DNA of 64,000 bases from Cymbidium sinense (GCA_021442155.1 CM038214.1:310279001-310343000), one strand, 5' to 3'. Counted from the stretch's first letter, positions 23,746-36,475 are shown. Numbers and translations are program-made. Notes: generated from the sequence alone by a model not told the origin.

Positions 23746-26700
23746 CATTATTTTAGGTTTAGGTTTAGGTTTTATTTATTTTTGTTTAGTTTATTTTAAT
23801 GTAGGTTTAGGTTTATTTTATTTTTATTTTAGGTTTAGGTTTCTTTTTTAGTTTATGGTTTAAGTTTTATTTATTTATTTATTTTTATGTTTATTGTTTA
23901 GGTTTTTATTTAGTTTTTATTTTATCATATTTTAGGTTTAATTTAATATTATTTTAGGTTTACCTTTTTTTATTTATGTTTTTTTATTTTTTTAGATTAG
24001 TTTAGGTTTCTATTTATTTTTTTAGTTTAGTTTTTATTTTATATATATATATTTAGGTTCAGGTTTATTAGTTTATTTTTTATTTTATTTTATTTTAGTT
24101 TAGGTTTTCTTATTTTATTTAGGTTTTATTTATTTAGGTTCAGTTTGTGGTTTTAGGTTTAGGTTTGGGAGGGTGGGTTTAGGGTGATTAGAGTCATGAG
24201 TGTAGTTTAGGGTCATTAGTTCAGTGGTTTAGGATTTAGTGTAGGTAGGTTTAGGGTCAGGCTCAGTCAGGTTAATGTCAGAGTTTATTGTTTATCTTTG
24301 GTTTAGATTTAAGGTGTTCTGGTTTTAGGTCATTTAGGGCTCAGGGCCTGTTTAGGCCTAGTGGCTCAGTGGCCTCAGGGTTAGTGGGTCCAGAGTTTAG
24401 GCTGCAGTTGTCAGTTTAGCTCAGGGTTTCAGTGGTAGGGTAGTGGTTTTTTAGGGCTCATGGTAGGGTTGGTGAGGTTTTTTTTGAAAAACAAACCATT
24501 AGGTTTTTATTTTAAATTTATTTAGTTTATTTATTTTATTTTGATTTATTTTATTTTATTTATTTATTTAGTTTATTTTATTTTAGGTATATTTATTTTA
24601 GTTTTTATTTTTTTATTTTTGTTTATTTTTTAAGTTTAGGTTTATTAGTTTATTTTTTAGTTTAGTTTTATTTATTTTTATTTTTATATTCATGTTTCAT
24701 TTTTTATTTTTAGATTTAGGTTTAGGTTAGTATTTTATTTTCTTAGGTTTAGGTTTTAGGTTTTTTTTAGGTTTATTTTTAGGTTTAACTTTAGTTTAGG
24801 TTTAGCTTATTTTAGTTTATTTTATTTTATTTTAGCTTGGGTTTTTTAGTTTAGTTTATTTTAGTTTAGGTTTCATTATTTATTTTAGTTTAGGTTTAGG
24901 TTTATTTTATTTTGTTTATTTTATTTTATTTTATGTCTATTTTTTTACGATTTTATTTATTTTATTAATTTTATTTTATTTTAGTTTTATTGTATTTTGT
25001 TTTTTATGTTTAATTATTTTATTTAGGTTTTATTCTTATGTTTATTTTCTTTTATATTTAATTTAATTTTTTTATTTATTTTATTTTTGTTTTATCATAT
25101 TATTTTATTTTATTTTTTTTTTTTAGGTTTTAGTTTAGTGTTTATTTACATTTGCTTTTTTATTATTATTTTTTTTTAGGTTTTTTTTTATTTATTATTT
25201 ATGTTTTGTATTATGTTTAGGTTTTAGGGTTTAAGATTTAGTGTTTATGGTTTTGGGTTTAGGGTTTAGTGTTGTAGATTTTAGATTTTAGGGTTTACCA
25301 TTTATGGTTTAGAGCTTAGGTTTTTAGGGTTTAGGATTTAGGGTTTAGGGTTTAGGATTTTGAGATTTAGGGTTTAAGGTTTAGGTTTGTAGCTTTAGGG
25401 TTCATGGTTTAAGGTTAGGGTTTTTCTTTTTTTAATTTTTTTAAATTTTTTTATTAATTTTTATTTTTTAAAATTAAGCAAATTGGTAAGTTTAGGTTTA
25501 TTTAATTTATTTAATTTATTTTCTATTTAATTCAGTTTTTTTTTTATTTTTTATTTAGGTTTATTTTTATTTTATTTTATTTAGTTTAGTTTATTTATTT
25601 TAGGTTTATTTATTTTAGTTGTTTTTTTTTATTTTATTTTTAGGTTTTTTTATTTTAATTTTATTTTTGAGGTTTAGGTTATATTTTTTATTGTTAAGTT
25701 TATGTTTAGGTTCTTATTTTATTTCTTAATGTTTAGGTTTTAGTTTTTTATTTTAGGTTTATTTTTAATTTCAACTTTTTAGTTTAGGTTTAGGTTAATT
25801 TTTAGTTTATTTTATTTAATTTGGGGTTTAGGTTTATTTTTTTTTAGGTTTAGTTTATTTTTTTAAGGTTTAGGTATATTTATTCTAGTTATGTTTATTT
25901 TTGTTTAGGTTTAGATTTGTTTTATTTTTATTTTAGGTTTAGTTTTCTTTAGGTTTATGTTTTATTTTTATTTTTTTAGGTTTAGTTTTACGTTTAGGTT
26001 TTTATTTAGATTTTATTTTATTTTATTTTAGATTTATTTTATTTTTCTTTTTAGTTTAGTTTTTATTTTATTTATGTTCTTTATTTTTTTGTTTAGTTTA
26101 GGTATTTATTTATTTTATTTTAGTTTTGTTTTTTTTTCTTTTTAGGTTCAAGTTTATGTTTTTGTTTTTATTTTTTTACTATTTTATTTTAGTTTTGGTT
26201 TTTTTATTTATTTTATTTTTTTAGTTTTATTTAGTTTATGTTTTGATTTTTAGCTTTTTAGGGTCAAGGGTAAGTTAAGGGTTTAGGGTTTTTTTATTTT
26301 AAGTTTAAGGTCTTTTAGTTTTTATGTTTTTACCTTTAATTATTTTAGGTTTATTTTTAGGTTTAGGTTTTTGTTTAGTTTTATTTTACTTTATTTTATG
26401 TTTATTTTATATTTAAATGTTTAGTTTTATTTTATTTTTTTTATCCTTCAGGTTTATTTTATTTTTAAAATTAAATTTATGTTTTATCTATTTTATTTTA
26501 GTTTATTTTTATTTATTTTAGCTTTTCAAATTTTATTTTTATTTAGGTTTATTTTTTTCTTTTTATTTAGTTTGGTTTATTTATTTTAAGTTTTTTTTTT
26601 TAGTTTAGGTTTTTTATTTTAGTTTATTCTTTAGGTTTAGCTTTAGGTTTATATTTATTTTTATTTTTAGCTTTAGGTTTATATTTTTATTTTACTTTTT

Positions 26701-29602
26701 TAGGTTGAGGTTTTAGGTTTTTATTATAGGTTTATTTTTAAGTTTTATTTTTTAGTTTAGGTTTAAATTTATTTTTTATTTATTTAATTTAATTTAAATT
26801 AGGGTTAAGGTTTAGTTCATTTTAGATTTATGTTTACGTTGTTTATTTTATGCTTAGGTTTTTTTTAGGTTTATGTTTAGGTTTAGGATATTTTAGGTTT
26901 AGGTTTTCATTTTGTTTATTTTAGTTTAGTTTATTTTAGTTTAGGTTTACATTTGTGTTATTTTATTTATTTTATTTTTATTTTAGGTGTAGTTTTTTTT
27001 CTTTGCTTTAAGGTTTATATTTTATTTTTTATTTATGTATAGGTTTAGGGTTTTATTTAATTTTTAGTTTAGTTTATCTTAGGTTTATTTTATTTTTATT
27101 CTAGGTTTAGTTTTTATTTTATTCAAGTTTTTTATTCTTACATTTCTTTGATTTTTTAATTCAGTTTAGGTATTTATTATTTTATTTTATTTTAATTTTT
27201 ATTTTAATTTTATTTTATTTTTAGGTTTAGGTTTGTTTTAACTTTTAGTTTAGGATTTTATTTCAATTTATTTAATTATTTTATTTAGGTTTAGGATTTA
27301 TTTATTTATTTTATTTTAAGATTTTATTGTTTTATTTTATTTTAAGGTTTTATTTAGTTTAGGTTGATGTGTTTAGGTTTTTAGGGTTTGGGGTTTAGGG
27401 TTTAGGGTTAGTTTACAGTTTATGGTTTAGGATTTAGGGTTAATTTTAGGACTTAGGGTTTAGGATTTAGGGCTTACGATTTAGGGGTTAGGGTTTAGTA
27501 TTTTTTTAAAAAAAAATTAAATTAAGTAAACTCGTAGGTTTAGATTTTTTTAGTTTATTTTTAATTTTTTTAGTTCATGTTATTTGGTTTTTTCATTGAG
27601 GTTTATTTCATATTTTTATTTAGTTTGGTTTATTTATTTTAGGTTTCTTAATTTTAGTTTATTTTTTAGGTTTATGTTTAGGTTTTATTTTTTATTTTAA
27701 GGTTTAGGTTTAGCCTTTTATTTTATTTTCTTAGGTTTAATTTTAGGTTTATTTTTAGGTTTTATTTTTAGATTTGGTTTAGGTTTAATTTTAGTTAATT
27801 TTATTTTATTTAGTTTTGGGTTTAAGTTTAGTTTATTTTAGGTTCAGGTTTAAGTTTTATTTATTTTTGTTTAGTTTCTTTTAGTTTAGGTTGAGGTTTA
27901 TTTTATTTTGTTTATTTTAGGCTTAGGTTTTTTTTTTAGTTTAGGGTTTAGGTTTTATTTTTTATTTATTTTTATGTTTATTTTTAGGTTTAGGTTTTTA
28001 TTTAGTTTTTATTTTATTTTATTTTACATTTATTTTATTTTTATTTTACATCTAGTTTTTATTTTACATCTAGTATTTATTTTATTTAGGTTACTTATTT
28101 TTAGTTTTATTTTATTTTTAGTTAAGTTTAGGTTTTTATTTATTTTATTTTAGTTTAGTTTTATTTTATTTTATTTTTTAGGTTTAGGTTTAGGTTCTAG
28201 TTTAGGTTTTTATTTTATTTTATTATTTTATTTTATTTAGGTTTAGGTTTATTTATTTATTTTATTTTTAAGTTTTATTTAGGGTTTAGAGTTTAGGGTT
28301 TAAGGTTTATTTTTAAATTAAGTAAACCTGCAGGTTTAGGTTTATTTAGTTTATTTAATTTACTTTTTATTTATTTAGTTTACACTTTATTTATTTTAGT
28401 TTTTTTATTTTTTATTTTTATTTTGTTTTATTTTTTTTATTTTTATTTAGTTTGGTTTATTTATTTTAGATTAGGTTTTATATTTTAGTTTATTTTTTAG
28501 GTTTAGGTTTATTTTTTAGTAGAGTTTTATTTTTTATTATTATTTAGGTTTAGGTTTTATGTTTTATTTTTAGGTACAGATTTAGGTTTTTATTTTATTT
28601 TTTTTAGGTTTAGGTTTTAGGTTTTTATTTTAGGTTTATTTTTAGGTTTTATTTTTTAGTTTAGGTTTAGGTTTATTTATAGTTTATTTTATTTTATTTA
28701 GTTTAGGTTTAGCTTTAACTTTAGTTTATTTTAGGATTAGGATTAGGTTTTACTTATTTTAGTTTACTTTATTTCAGTTTAGGTTTAGGTTTATTTTATT
28801 TTTAATTTCGACTTAGGTTTTTTTTTGTTTAGGGTTTAGGTTTTATTTAGTTTAGGGTTTAGGTTTTATTTTTTAATTCTTTTTTGGTTTTATTTTAAGG
28901 TTTATTTTTTAGGTTTAGCTTTCTATTTGGTTTTATTTTATTTTATTTTAGGTTTATTTTTGTTTAGTTTTGATTTTATTTAGGTTTTTTATTCTTAGGC
29001 TTATTTTATTTTTAAGTTTACTTTTGGTTTCATTTATTTTATTTTAGTTTATTTTTATTAGTTTATTTTATTTTTTTAGGTTTAGGTTTTAGTTTAGGTT
29101 TTTATTTTATTTAGGTTTAGGTTTTTAATTTTATTTTATTTTTAGGTTTTATTTAGTGTAGGTTTTACGCTTTTAGGTTTTAGGGTTTAGGGTTTAGGGT
29201 TTTGAAGTTTATGGTTTTAAGGTTTAAGGTTTAGGGTTTGGGTTTAGGGTATAGGGTTTAGGGTTTAGTGTTTAGGCTTTATGATTTTAGGTTTTTAGGG
29301 TTTAGGGTTTAAGGTTAGCTTAGGGTTTAGGGTTAGTTCAGAGTTTAGGATTTATGTTTTAGGGTTTAGGGTTTAGGGTTTAAGTTTTAGGATTTAGGGT
29401 TTAGGGTTAGTTTAAGGTTTAGGGTTTAAGGTTTTAGGGTTTAGGGTTTAGGGTTTTAGGGTTTAGGATTTAGGGTTAGGGTTAGGGTTTTGGGTTTAGG
29501 GTTTAGGGTTTAGGGATTAGGGTTTGGAGTTTAGGGTTCAGGGTTTAGGATTGTAAGTTTATGGTTTTGGGTTAGTTTTAGGGTTTAGGGTTTAGGGTTT
29601 GG
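23746..29602. repeat. telomere-derived satellite, right arm block 1 (TTTAGGG on + strand)
   Basis: The same satellite as the left arm but reverse-complemented: TTTAGGTTTATTTTATTT-type blocks alternate with TTTAGGG blocks (about 25210-25430, 27370-27510, 29160-29600). The boundary box appears inverted (AAATTAAGTAAAC) at 27518-27531 and 28314-28326, with a weaker one near 25470-25483. A G-rich irregular patch lies at 24150-24480 (GGGAGGGTGGGTTTAGGG and similar). The strongest canonical block (29160-29600) contains many intact TTTAGGG units. No gene is visible; the small open frames are repeat translations. Confidence 0.93.
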
Positions 29603-30254
29603 GTCCATAACACACCGATAAGGTCCATATATTAACTCAAATTAAATTAAACCCAATTTGTTTTTCCCTGTGGAGTTAAATCACACTCTTTTCACTAATG
29701 GAGCCCCAAATCATATGTAAATAAGTCAAGCAGACAAATCAAATTCAAAACCAACCTCCTTAGTGGAGCCAAACTAAACCAATTCCCCCAATAGAGTCTA
29801 AATCAAATAAACCCAACCAAACTCTTATCCCCAGTGGATACATCCCTAAACAAGTCTATGGCATCAAATTAGAATCCTAATCTCAGGCAGATTGCCCGTA
29901 CTTCCCTAGTAGAAGGTTCATATACTTGATCCCCAATGAACTCAAGCCCATATCTCTTGCAAATATGCCTCCACATCAATTAAAACAAAATAAATAAAAG
30001 TTGATTTGATCTTAATCCCTAGTGGATTATGGACTCTTATCTCAAGCGGATCTTCTTTCCACAAATCATATAATCAAATCAAATTCAAACCTTAGACCCA
30101 ACATATTTTCTTCTTCTATGACCTCGAAATAGACTCCTCACATGTCATGTCCAATGCATGTGTGATCCCCTAGCAGATCTCCCTCCATGTCCTTGACATG
30201 GAATTCTCATCAAATCTTATTTCTTCTCTTATGCACACCTTTAATACTTCAACC
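29603..30254. other. non-telomeric island, part 1: unclassified, with a degenerate short repeat
   Basis: A sharp change from TTTAGGG to AT-rich, non-telomeric DNA. A degenerate motif close to CCCTAGTGGAG recurs about every 30-70 bp: CCCTGTGGAG near 29668, TAATGGAGCC near 29697, TTAGTGGAGCC near 29760, CCAGTGGAT near 29832, CCTAGTAGAAGG near 29904, CCTAGTGGATT near 30017 and CCTAGCAGATC near 30169. The separators are rich in AAATCAAA. No open frame or known family is recognisable. It may be the edge of an old element or a short minisatellite. Confidence 0.6.
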
Positions 30255-31344
30255 AAAAACCTAACAATGTATTCCTTCAAATTACATCATCTTAACATTG
30301 TAATCAACATTTTATGATTTGTGATGGTGCAAGCTCAAACTAACTATACAATATCATGCTAAACATATTATAATGTCAATTATCACACTATATTATATTA
30401 TAAAATATGATGTTATATTATAATTTGCTATAATATAATATATTTTCTAACATTACACCTCATTAGAATCACTTAAAAGGAACAAATAATAATATTTCTC
30501 AAAATATGAATAATGTTCATTTTGGATGTAAAATTATTATTTTTCTATAATAAATGGTACAAAATAAAATAATTTTGTTGTCACTTCTTGGTGTGTGCCG
30601 TGAATTTGGCCAAATTCTTCTATCTCAACCTTCGAATTAATATTTTTGTGAGTTTTGACCCAATGTATTATAACAAAATTAAATCATATTAAAATGTACA
30701 ATAACATTTAGTAAGACACCACCACATTCATATATATGTGAAGTTATATTATATATTATATTTTAATATGCTTTCATATAATATATTATCTTTCATTACA
30801 CCTTAAAATGAATCACGTTAAGCCAAAAAATTATAAATTTTGGTTGAAAAATGAACATTTAATGTGGATGCAAAATTCTATTATTTTGTTTAAATGACAC
30901 ACCATAGCACACCCCCAATGATGTTCCCTAAAGCTTACCTTAGTTTTGGCCAAATCCCATCATCTTAGCAATTTTTTTATGAATTATACTAGTACAAACT
31001 CTTCTACATCATACTATAACAAACTAAATTATGCTAAACAACAAGTAGTAATACACAATAGTATGCTATAATGCATGATGCTACACTATGTTATGGCATC
31101 CTATATTATAATACATTATAACATATTATATTATATTATATTGCATATCACATCACAAGGGATTTCTTAAGATAAAAAATCGTAAAATTCATCTAAACTA
31201 TAAAAAAATATATATTTTAGTCATATCACTTACATATTTTAAATTGAAACCATATATTATGATGCCATGCTCTACCTATTATAAATTTGGCCAAATTCCA
31301 CCATTTTAAAGTCTAAATCAACATTTTTATAAATAATTCTGGTT
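30255..31344. repeat. tandem ~340-bp satellite-like repeat, about three diverged units
   Basis: The marker TTTGGCCAAAT(T/C)C starts at 30605, 30945 and 31286, spaced 340 and 341 bp. A diverged equivalent lies near 30265. In each unit the marker is followed by a 'catcttaac ... atttttatgaatt' stretch, then a TA-rich palindromic section (TATATTATATTATAA-type), then a 'cattacacct(c/t)a ... aatcac' or equivalent section. Units are clearly diverged, so the array is old. No coding sequence. The right end runs back into TTTAGGG at about 31345. Confidence 0.78.
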
Positions 31345-34300
31345 TTTAGATTTTAGGGTTAGTTTAGGGTTTAGAGTTTAGGGTTTAGGGTTTAGGGTTT
31401 GGGGTTTATGTTTTAGGGATGTAGGTTTTAGAGTTTAGAGTTTAGGGTTTAGCATTTAGGCTTTAGGGTTTAAGGTTTTAGGGTTTAGATTTTATGGTTT
31501 AGGGTTTAGTGTTTAGTGTTTAGGGTTTAGGGTTTATTATTTAGGGTTTAGGGATTAGGGTTTAGGGTTTTAGGGTTTAGGGTTGTAGGTTTAGTGTTTG
31601 GGGTTTAAGGTTAGTTTTAGGCTTTAGGGTTTAGGATTTAGGGTTTAGGGTTTAGGGTTTTTTTTAAAATTAAGTAAACCAATAGGTTTAAGTTTATTTA
31701 GTTTATTGTTTGTTTATTTTAGTTCATTTAAGTTTATTTTATTTTTAATTTTTAATTAGGTTTATTTTTTATTTTTATTTAGTTTAGTTTATTTATTTTA
31801 AGTTTATTTATTTCAATTTAGGTTTTTTATTATAGTTTATTTTTTAGGTTTAGGTTCATTTTTTATTTGAGTTTTATTTTTATTTTATTTTTTAGGTTTA
31901 AGATTTCATTTATTTTTTTAGGTTTAGGTTTTAGGTTTTTATTTTAGGTTTATTTTTAGGTTTTATTTTTTAGTTTAGGTTTATTTTCAGCTTATTTTAT
32001 TTAATTTAGTTAGGTTTAGGTTTAGGTTTATCTTATTTTAGTTTTCAGTTTATCTTGTATTTATTTTAGTTTAGTTTATTTTAGTTTAGGTTTAGGTTTA
32101 TTTTATTTATTTATTTTATTTTTATTTTAGGTATAGTTTTTTTTAGTTTAGGGATTAGGTTTTCTTTTTTATTTATTTTTTGGTTTTATTTTTAAGTTTA
32201 TTTTTATGTTTAGGATTTTATTTTATTTTTTTAGGTTTATTTTATTTTTAGTTTTCTTTTTTTTTAGGTTTTTTTATTCTTAGGTTTATTTTATTTTTTA
32301 GTTTAGTTTTGGTTTTATTTATTTTATTTTGTTTATTTTTATTTTTTATTTTATTTCATTTTTAGGTTTAGGTTCTAGTTTAGGTTTTATTTATTTTTTT
32401 ATTTAGGTTTAAGTTTTTTTATTATTTTATTTTTAGGTTTTATTTAGATTTAAGGTTTTTAGGGTTTAGGGTTTAGGGTTTAGGGCTTTATGGTTTAGTG
32501 TTTAAGATTTATGGTTAGGGTTTAGGGTTTATGGTTTAGGATTTAGTATTTAGGCTTTACGGTTTAGGGTTTAGTGTTAGCTTAGGGTTTAGGGTTTCCA
32601 ATGTTTATGGTTTAGGGTTTAGGGTTAGTTTATAGTTTAGGGTTTAGGGTTTTAGGGTTTAGTGTTAGAGTTAGGGTTAGGGATCATGGTTTAGGGTTTA
32701 GGATTTAGCGCTTAAGGTTTAGGGTTTAGGGTTTAGGGTTTAGGGTTTAGAGTTTTTTAAGGTTTAGGATTTAAGGTTTTAGGTTTAGGGTTTAAGGTTT
32801 AGTATTTAGGATTTAAGGTTTAGGGTTTAGTTTAGGGTTCCAAAATTAATTAGAGGTTTAGGTTTATTTAGTTTATTCTATTTTCTATTTTTTATTTAGG
32901 TTTAGTTTTTATTTTTATTTAGTTTTGTTTATTTATTTTAGTTTAGGTTTTTTATTTTAATTTATTTTTTAGGTTTAGTTTAGTTTTATTTTTATTTTAT
33001 TTATTGGGTTTAGGTTTTATTTTATTTTTAAGTTTAGGTTTAGGTTTTATTTTATATTTTTAGGTTTAGGTTTAAGGTTTTTATTTTAGGTTTATTTTTA
33101 GGTTTTATTTTTTAGTTTAAGTTTAGGTTACTTTTAGTTTATTTTATTTTATTTAGTTTTGGGCATAGGTTTAGTTTATTTTAGGTTTAGGTTTAAGTTT
33201 TATTTATTTTAGTTTAGTTTATTTTAGTTTAGGCTTAGGTTTATTTTATTTTAGGTTTAAGTTTTTATTTAGTTTTTATTTTATTTTATTTTAGGTTTAT
33301 TTTTTTAATTTTACGTTTTCTTTATTTTATTTTGGTTTTTTATTTTAGGTTTATTTTATTTTTTAGTTTAGTTTAGGTTTTATTTATTTTATTTTTGTGT
33401 TAGTTTTATTATTTATTTTATTTTATTTTTTAGGTTTTGGTTTAGGTTGAGGTTTAGGTTTAGGTTTAGGTTTAGGTTTTAGTTTAGGTTTTTATTTTAT
33501 TTTATGTTATTTATGTTTAGGTTTTTTATTTATTTTATTTTTAGGTTTTTTTTAGTTTAGGTTTAGGACTTTAGAGTTTGGGGTTTAGGGTTTAAGGCTT
33601 AGGGATGTAGGTTTTAGGGTTTTATAGTTTAGCATTTAGGGTTTAGAGTTTAGGTTTTAACATTTTAGGGTTTAGGGTTTGCAGTTTAGGGTTGTAGGTT
33701 TTTTTTTTAAATTAAGTAAAATGCTATGTTTAGTTTATTTATTTTATTTTTATTTTAGGGTTTTAATTTTCTTTAGGTTTACTTTTATTTTTATTTAGTT
33801 TAGTTTATTTATTTTAAGTTTATTTATTTTAATTTATTTTCTAAGTTTAGGTTTAGGTTTATTTTTTAGTTTAGTTTTTTTTTTTATATTTTAGGTTTAG
33901 GAATTATTTTTTATTTTAAGTTTAGGTTTAGGTTTTTATTTTATTTTTCATTGGTTTAGGAGTTAGGATTTTATTTTAGGTTTATTTTTAAGTATTATTT
34001 TTTAGTTTAGGTTTAGGTTTATTTTTAGTTTATTTTATTTTATTTAGGGTTTAGGTTTAGGTTTAGTTTATTTTAGGTTTAGGTTTAGGTTTTATTTATT
34101 TTAGTTTAGTTTATTTTAGTTTAGGTTTAGGTTTATTTTATTTTATTTTAGGTTTAGTTTTTTTTAGTTTAGGGTTTAAGTTTTATTTTTTTTATTTTTT
34201 TATTTATTTTTTAGGTTTAGATTTTATTTAGCTTTTATTTTATTGTATTTTAGGTTTATTTAATTTCTATTTTAGGTTTAGTTTTTATTTTATTTAGGTT

Positions 34301-34607
34301 TTTTATTTTTTAGTTTTGTTTAGGTTTTTATTTATTTTATTTTAGTTTAGTTTTAATTTTTAATTTTTTATTTTTTTCTTTTTAGTTTTTGGTTTAGGTT
34401 TTAGTTTAGGCTTTTATTTTATTCTATTTTTTTGCTATATTTTGGTTTAGGTTTTTTTATTTATTTTATTTTTAGGTTTTATTTAGTTTAGGTTTAGTTT
34501 TTTAGGTTTTTAGGGTTTAGGGTTTAGGATTTAGGGTTAAGGGTTTAGGGTTTTGGGTTTTTTAGGGTTTTAGGTTTTAGGATTTTAGGGTTTAGGGTTT
34601 AGGGTTT
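31345..34607. repeat. telomere-derived satellite, right arm block 2
   Basis: Near-canonical TTTAGGG blocks lie at 31345-31660, 32455-32830, 33560-33690 and 34500-34600, with TTTAGGTTTATTTTA blocks between them. Inverted boundary boxes are at 31666-31679 and 33711-33720, with a weak one near 32840. No gene is visible. The arm ends in a T-run (34601-34615) that is the reverse-complemented poly(A) tail of the next insert. Confidence 0.93.
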
Positions 34608-35835
34608 TTTTTTTTTGGAACCCCATATAGGGGAATTTTATTGCCATAAAAAAGAGGTTACATGGTCCTTAAGCAGGGATAAACTCAAGAACTACTGCTC
34701 AAAGAGCTAAAATAAACAGAGTAAATCCCTGTCTAAGTACAATCAAAATAAAAAGGGAAAGGAAAGTAACATATATAAATTGATAAAAAGAAAAGCCTTT
34801 GGACCATCTTCATCATAAGCTCTTGAGGATGAGAGTAGCCTATGCCTCCATTGAAAAAGAAGCCAACAAGAAAACATCATAGATTCTGCAAGCATCTAAA
34901 AGAAAAATTTAGCCCAATTAAATTGGTACAAAACAAAATAAAAGAAAAAGAAAGAGTATAACTGTAAGAGAGAATTATAGGAGAGTGTGTGAGAATGGGC
35001 TCAGGCTCAATCACACAAAATTGGGGCAATTACAAACATGAGCATCCAAACTTCCAATGAAGGGTTACATCACAAGTGTTACTACTAGCCAAATGATGAG
35101 TGAAATCATCCCAGCCATCATAGCTCACATACTTGATATGGAAAAGCTGCCCTTGGGAGGAATTCATATGGTCTTTAGTACCTCCATGCCCAAAATATAG
35201 CCACATACACATAGAAAAGAAAACAACATAGATCTGAATGATAAAGGGATGCCACCAATCCCTTATAAGATAAGTACCACCAACTGATGTCAACAAAGCA
35301 TGAGAATGTAGAGTCAACAACATTCCAATCTAGATTAAAATCTTGGCCACATCCACCATAATATTAATATGACCACCACAATAAATATGAATGTCAAGAA
35401 GAAGCATGAGTAAACACAACCAGTAGGCAACTCCAAAACAACAAGCCATAGATAATGGGGCGAAGAACACGATAATCATCAAAAAGAAAGCCAGGTAGGA
35501 AACCAAAGCAATATTCAACATGCTGAACAAAGTAAAACCCTTCAGCATAAATGCAGGTCCATCCCTACCCATATGAGAGCTCATGTCCAGGTAAATAGCA
35601 TGAAAAGAGGGAAGCCATTTAGTATTATAAAAATAGATGTTAACGATCACCTTAATAATAACATGATCACCACAAGTTTAGAAGTCAAGGAGAAATGAAA
35701 TAGCGGCTAGACCCATCTAAAGGCCCAGATAATATGGTAATCCAATCGACAACGAGCAAGAAAATAGCCAAAACCAAGAGTAAAAACACTACTAACATAA
35801 GAGCCCAAAAGACCCTGCTGGCAATAACCAAATGG
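34608..35835 (-). mobile_element. retroposed fragment h2, minus strand (unclassified)
   Basis: Read on the minus strand, this ~1.2 kb insert ends with the same 3' sequence as 8092-8800: 'gctctttgagcagtag', 'ttaaggacc', 'tttttatggcaataaaattcccc', then a poly(A) run joined to CCCTAAA. It extends about 500 bp further 5' than its relative. Open minus-strand frames at 35330-35650 and 35030-35323 are hydrophobic or mixed and match nothing I recognise. They may be incidental in T-rich DNA. Its orientation relative to the telomere-like strand is the same as that of h1. It could be the 3' part of an unidentified LINE or a processed host transcript. Confidence 0.65.
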
Positions 35836-35990
35836 GTTTAGGGTTTTGGATATAGTGTTTAGGGTTTAGGGTTAGGGTTTTTTTAGTTTTCTATATTATT
35901 TTTTATTTTTAGGGTTTAGGGTTTAGGATTTATGGTTTAGGGTTTAGGTTTTAGGTTTAGGGTTTAGGTTTTAGTTTAGGGTTTATGGTT
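35836..35990. repeat. telomere-derived satellite between fragment h2 and GRP copy f
   Basis: TTTAGGG-type repeats with a short T-rich interruption near 35880. The block ends in a T-run that is the reverse-complemented A-tail of GRP copy f. Confidence 0.9.
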
Positions 35991-36475
35991 TTTTTTAATA
36001 GAGAATAAATTCGGATTCAACATTTCTTCTTTTCAATTTCATCAACCAAGTAACACACCATATTTTCTATGACACAAGCAAAGACATAAATAAAAAATGA
36101 GCATGCATAGAGTAAATCAAAATCCTTAGATAACTAGAACCATCTCTACTATAAAGACATAGTTCCATAAGCAGCAGATCAGATTGGCTGTTCTTCAGTT
36201 TCTTTAATTCCCATAAGCACCATCCCGTCCTCTCGAGTAGCAGGATCCACCATCATATCCCTGATCTCCCATTTGGCCACCACAATGGCTATAACCTCTG
36301 TCGCTCCTTCCACCTCCATAACTACCACTCGATAGCCATCTCCATATCCACTAACACATCCAGATCCCCCACCACCACTGCGATAACTACTGCCTCCGCC
36401 TTCACCTCCACCGCCAGATCTCGGCTGAGCCTGGTTGATGGTGATGTTCCTGTCATCCTGGTTTTTCCCATTCTA
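35991..36475 (-). pseudogene. GRP retrocopy f, minus strand
   Basis: On the minus strand it starts AGAATGGG after satellite sequence. It reads NGKNQDDRNITINQAQPRSG, with the NQA codon intact. A Gly-rich segment (GGGGEGGGSSYRSGGGGSG) follows, then a frameshift after GYGDGY. The tail is readable in another frame down to 'tctcgagtagc' on the + strand. The 3' UTR and A-tail occupy 35991-36190. This copy keeps the RRM end best, but it lacks the RRM body and a start, so it is not functional. Confidence 0.84.

Noticed and set aside
35030..35650. Two minus-strand genes in fragment h2
   Set aside because: The frames are adjacent but unrelated to any family I know, have no promoter context and lie in a poly(A)-tailed retroposed fragment.
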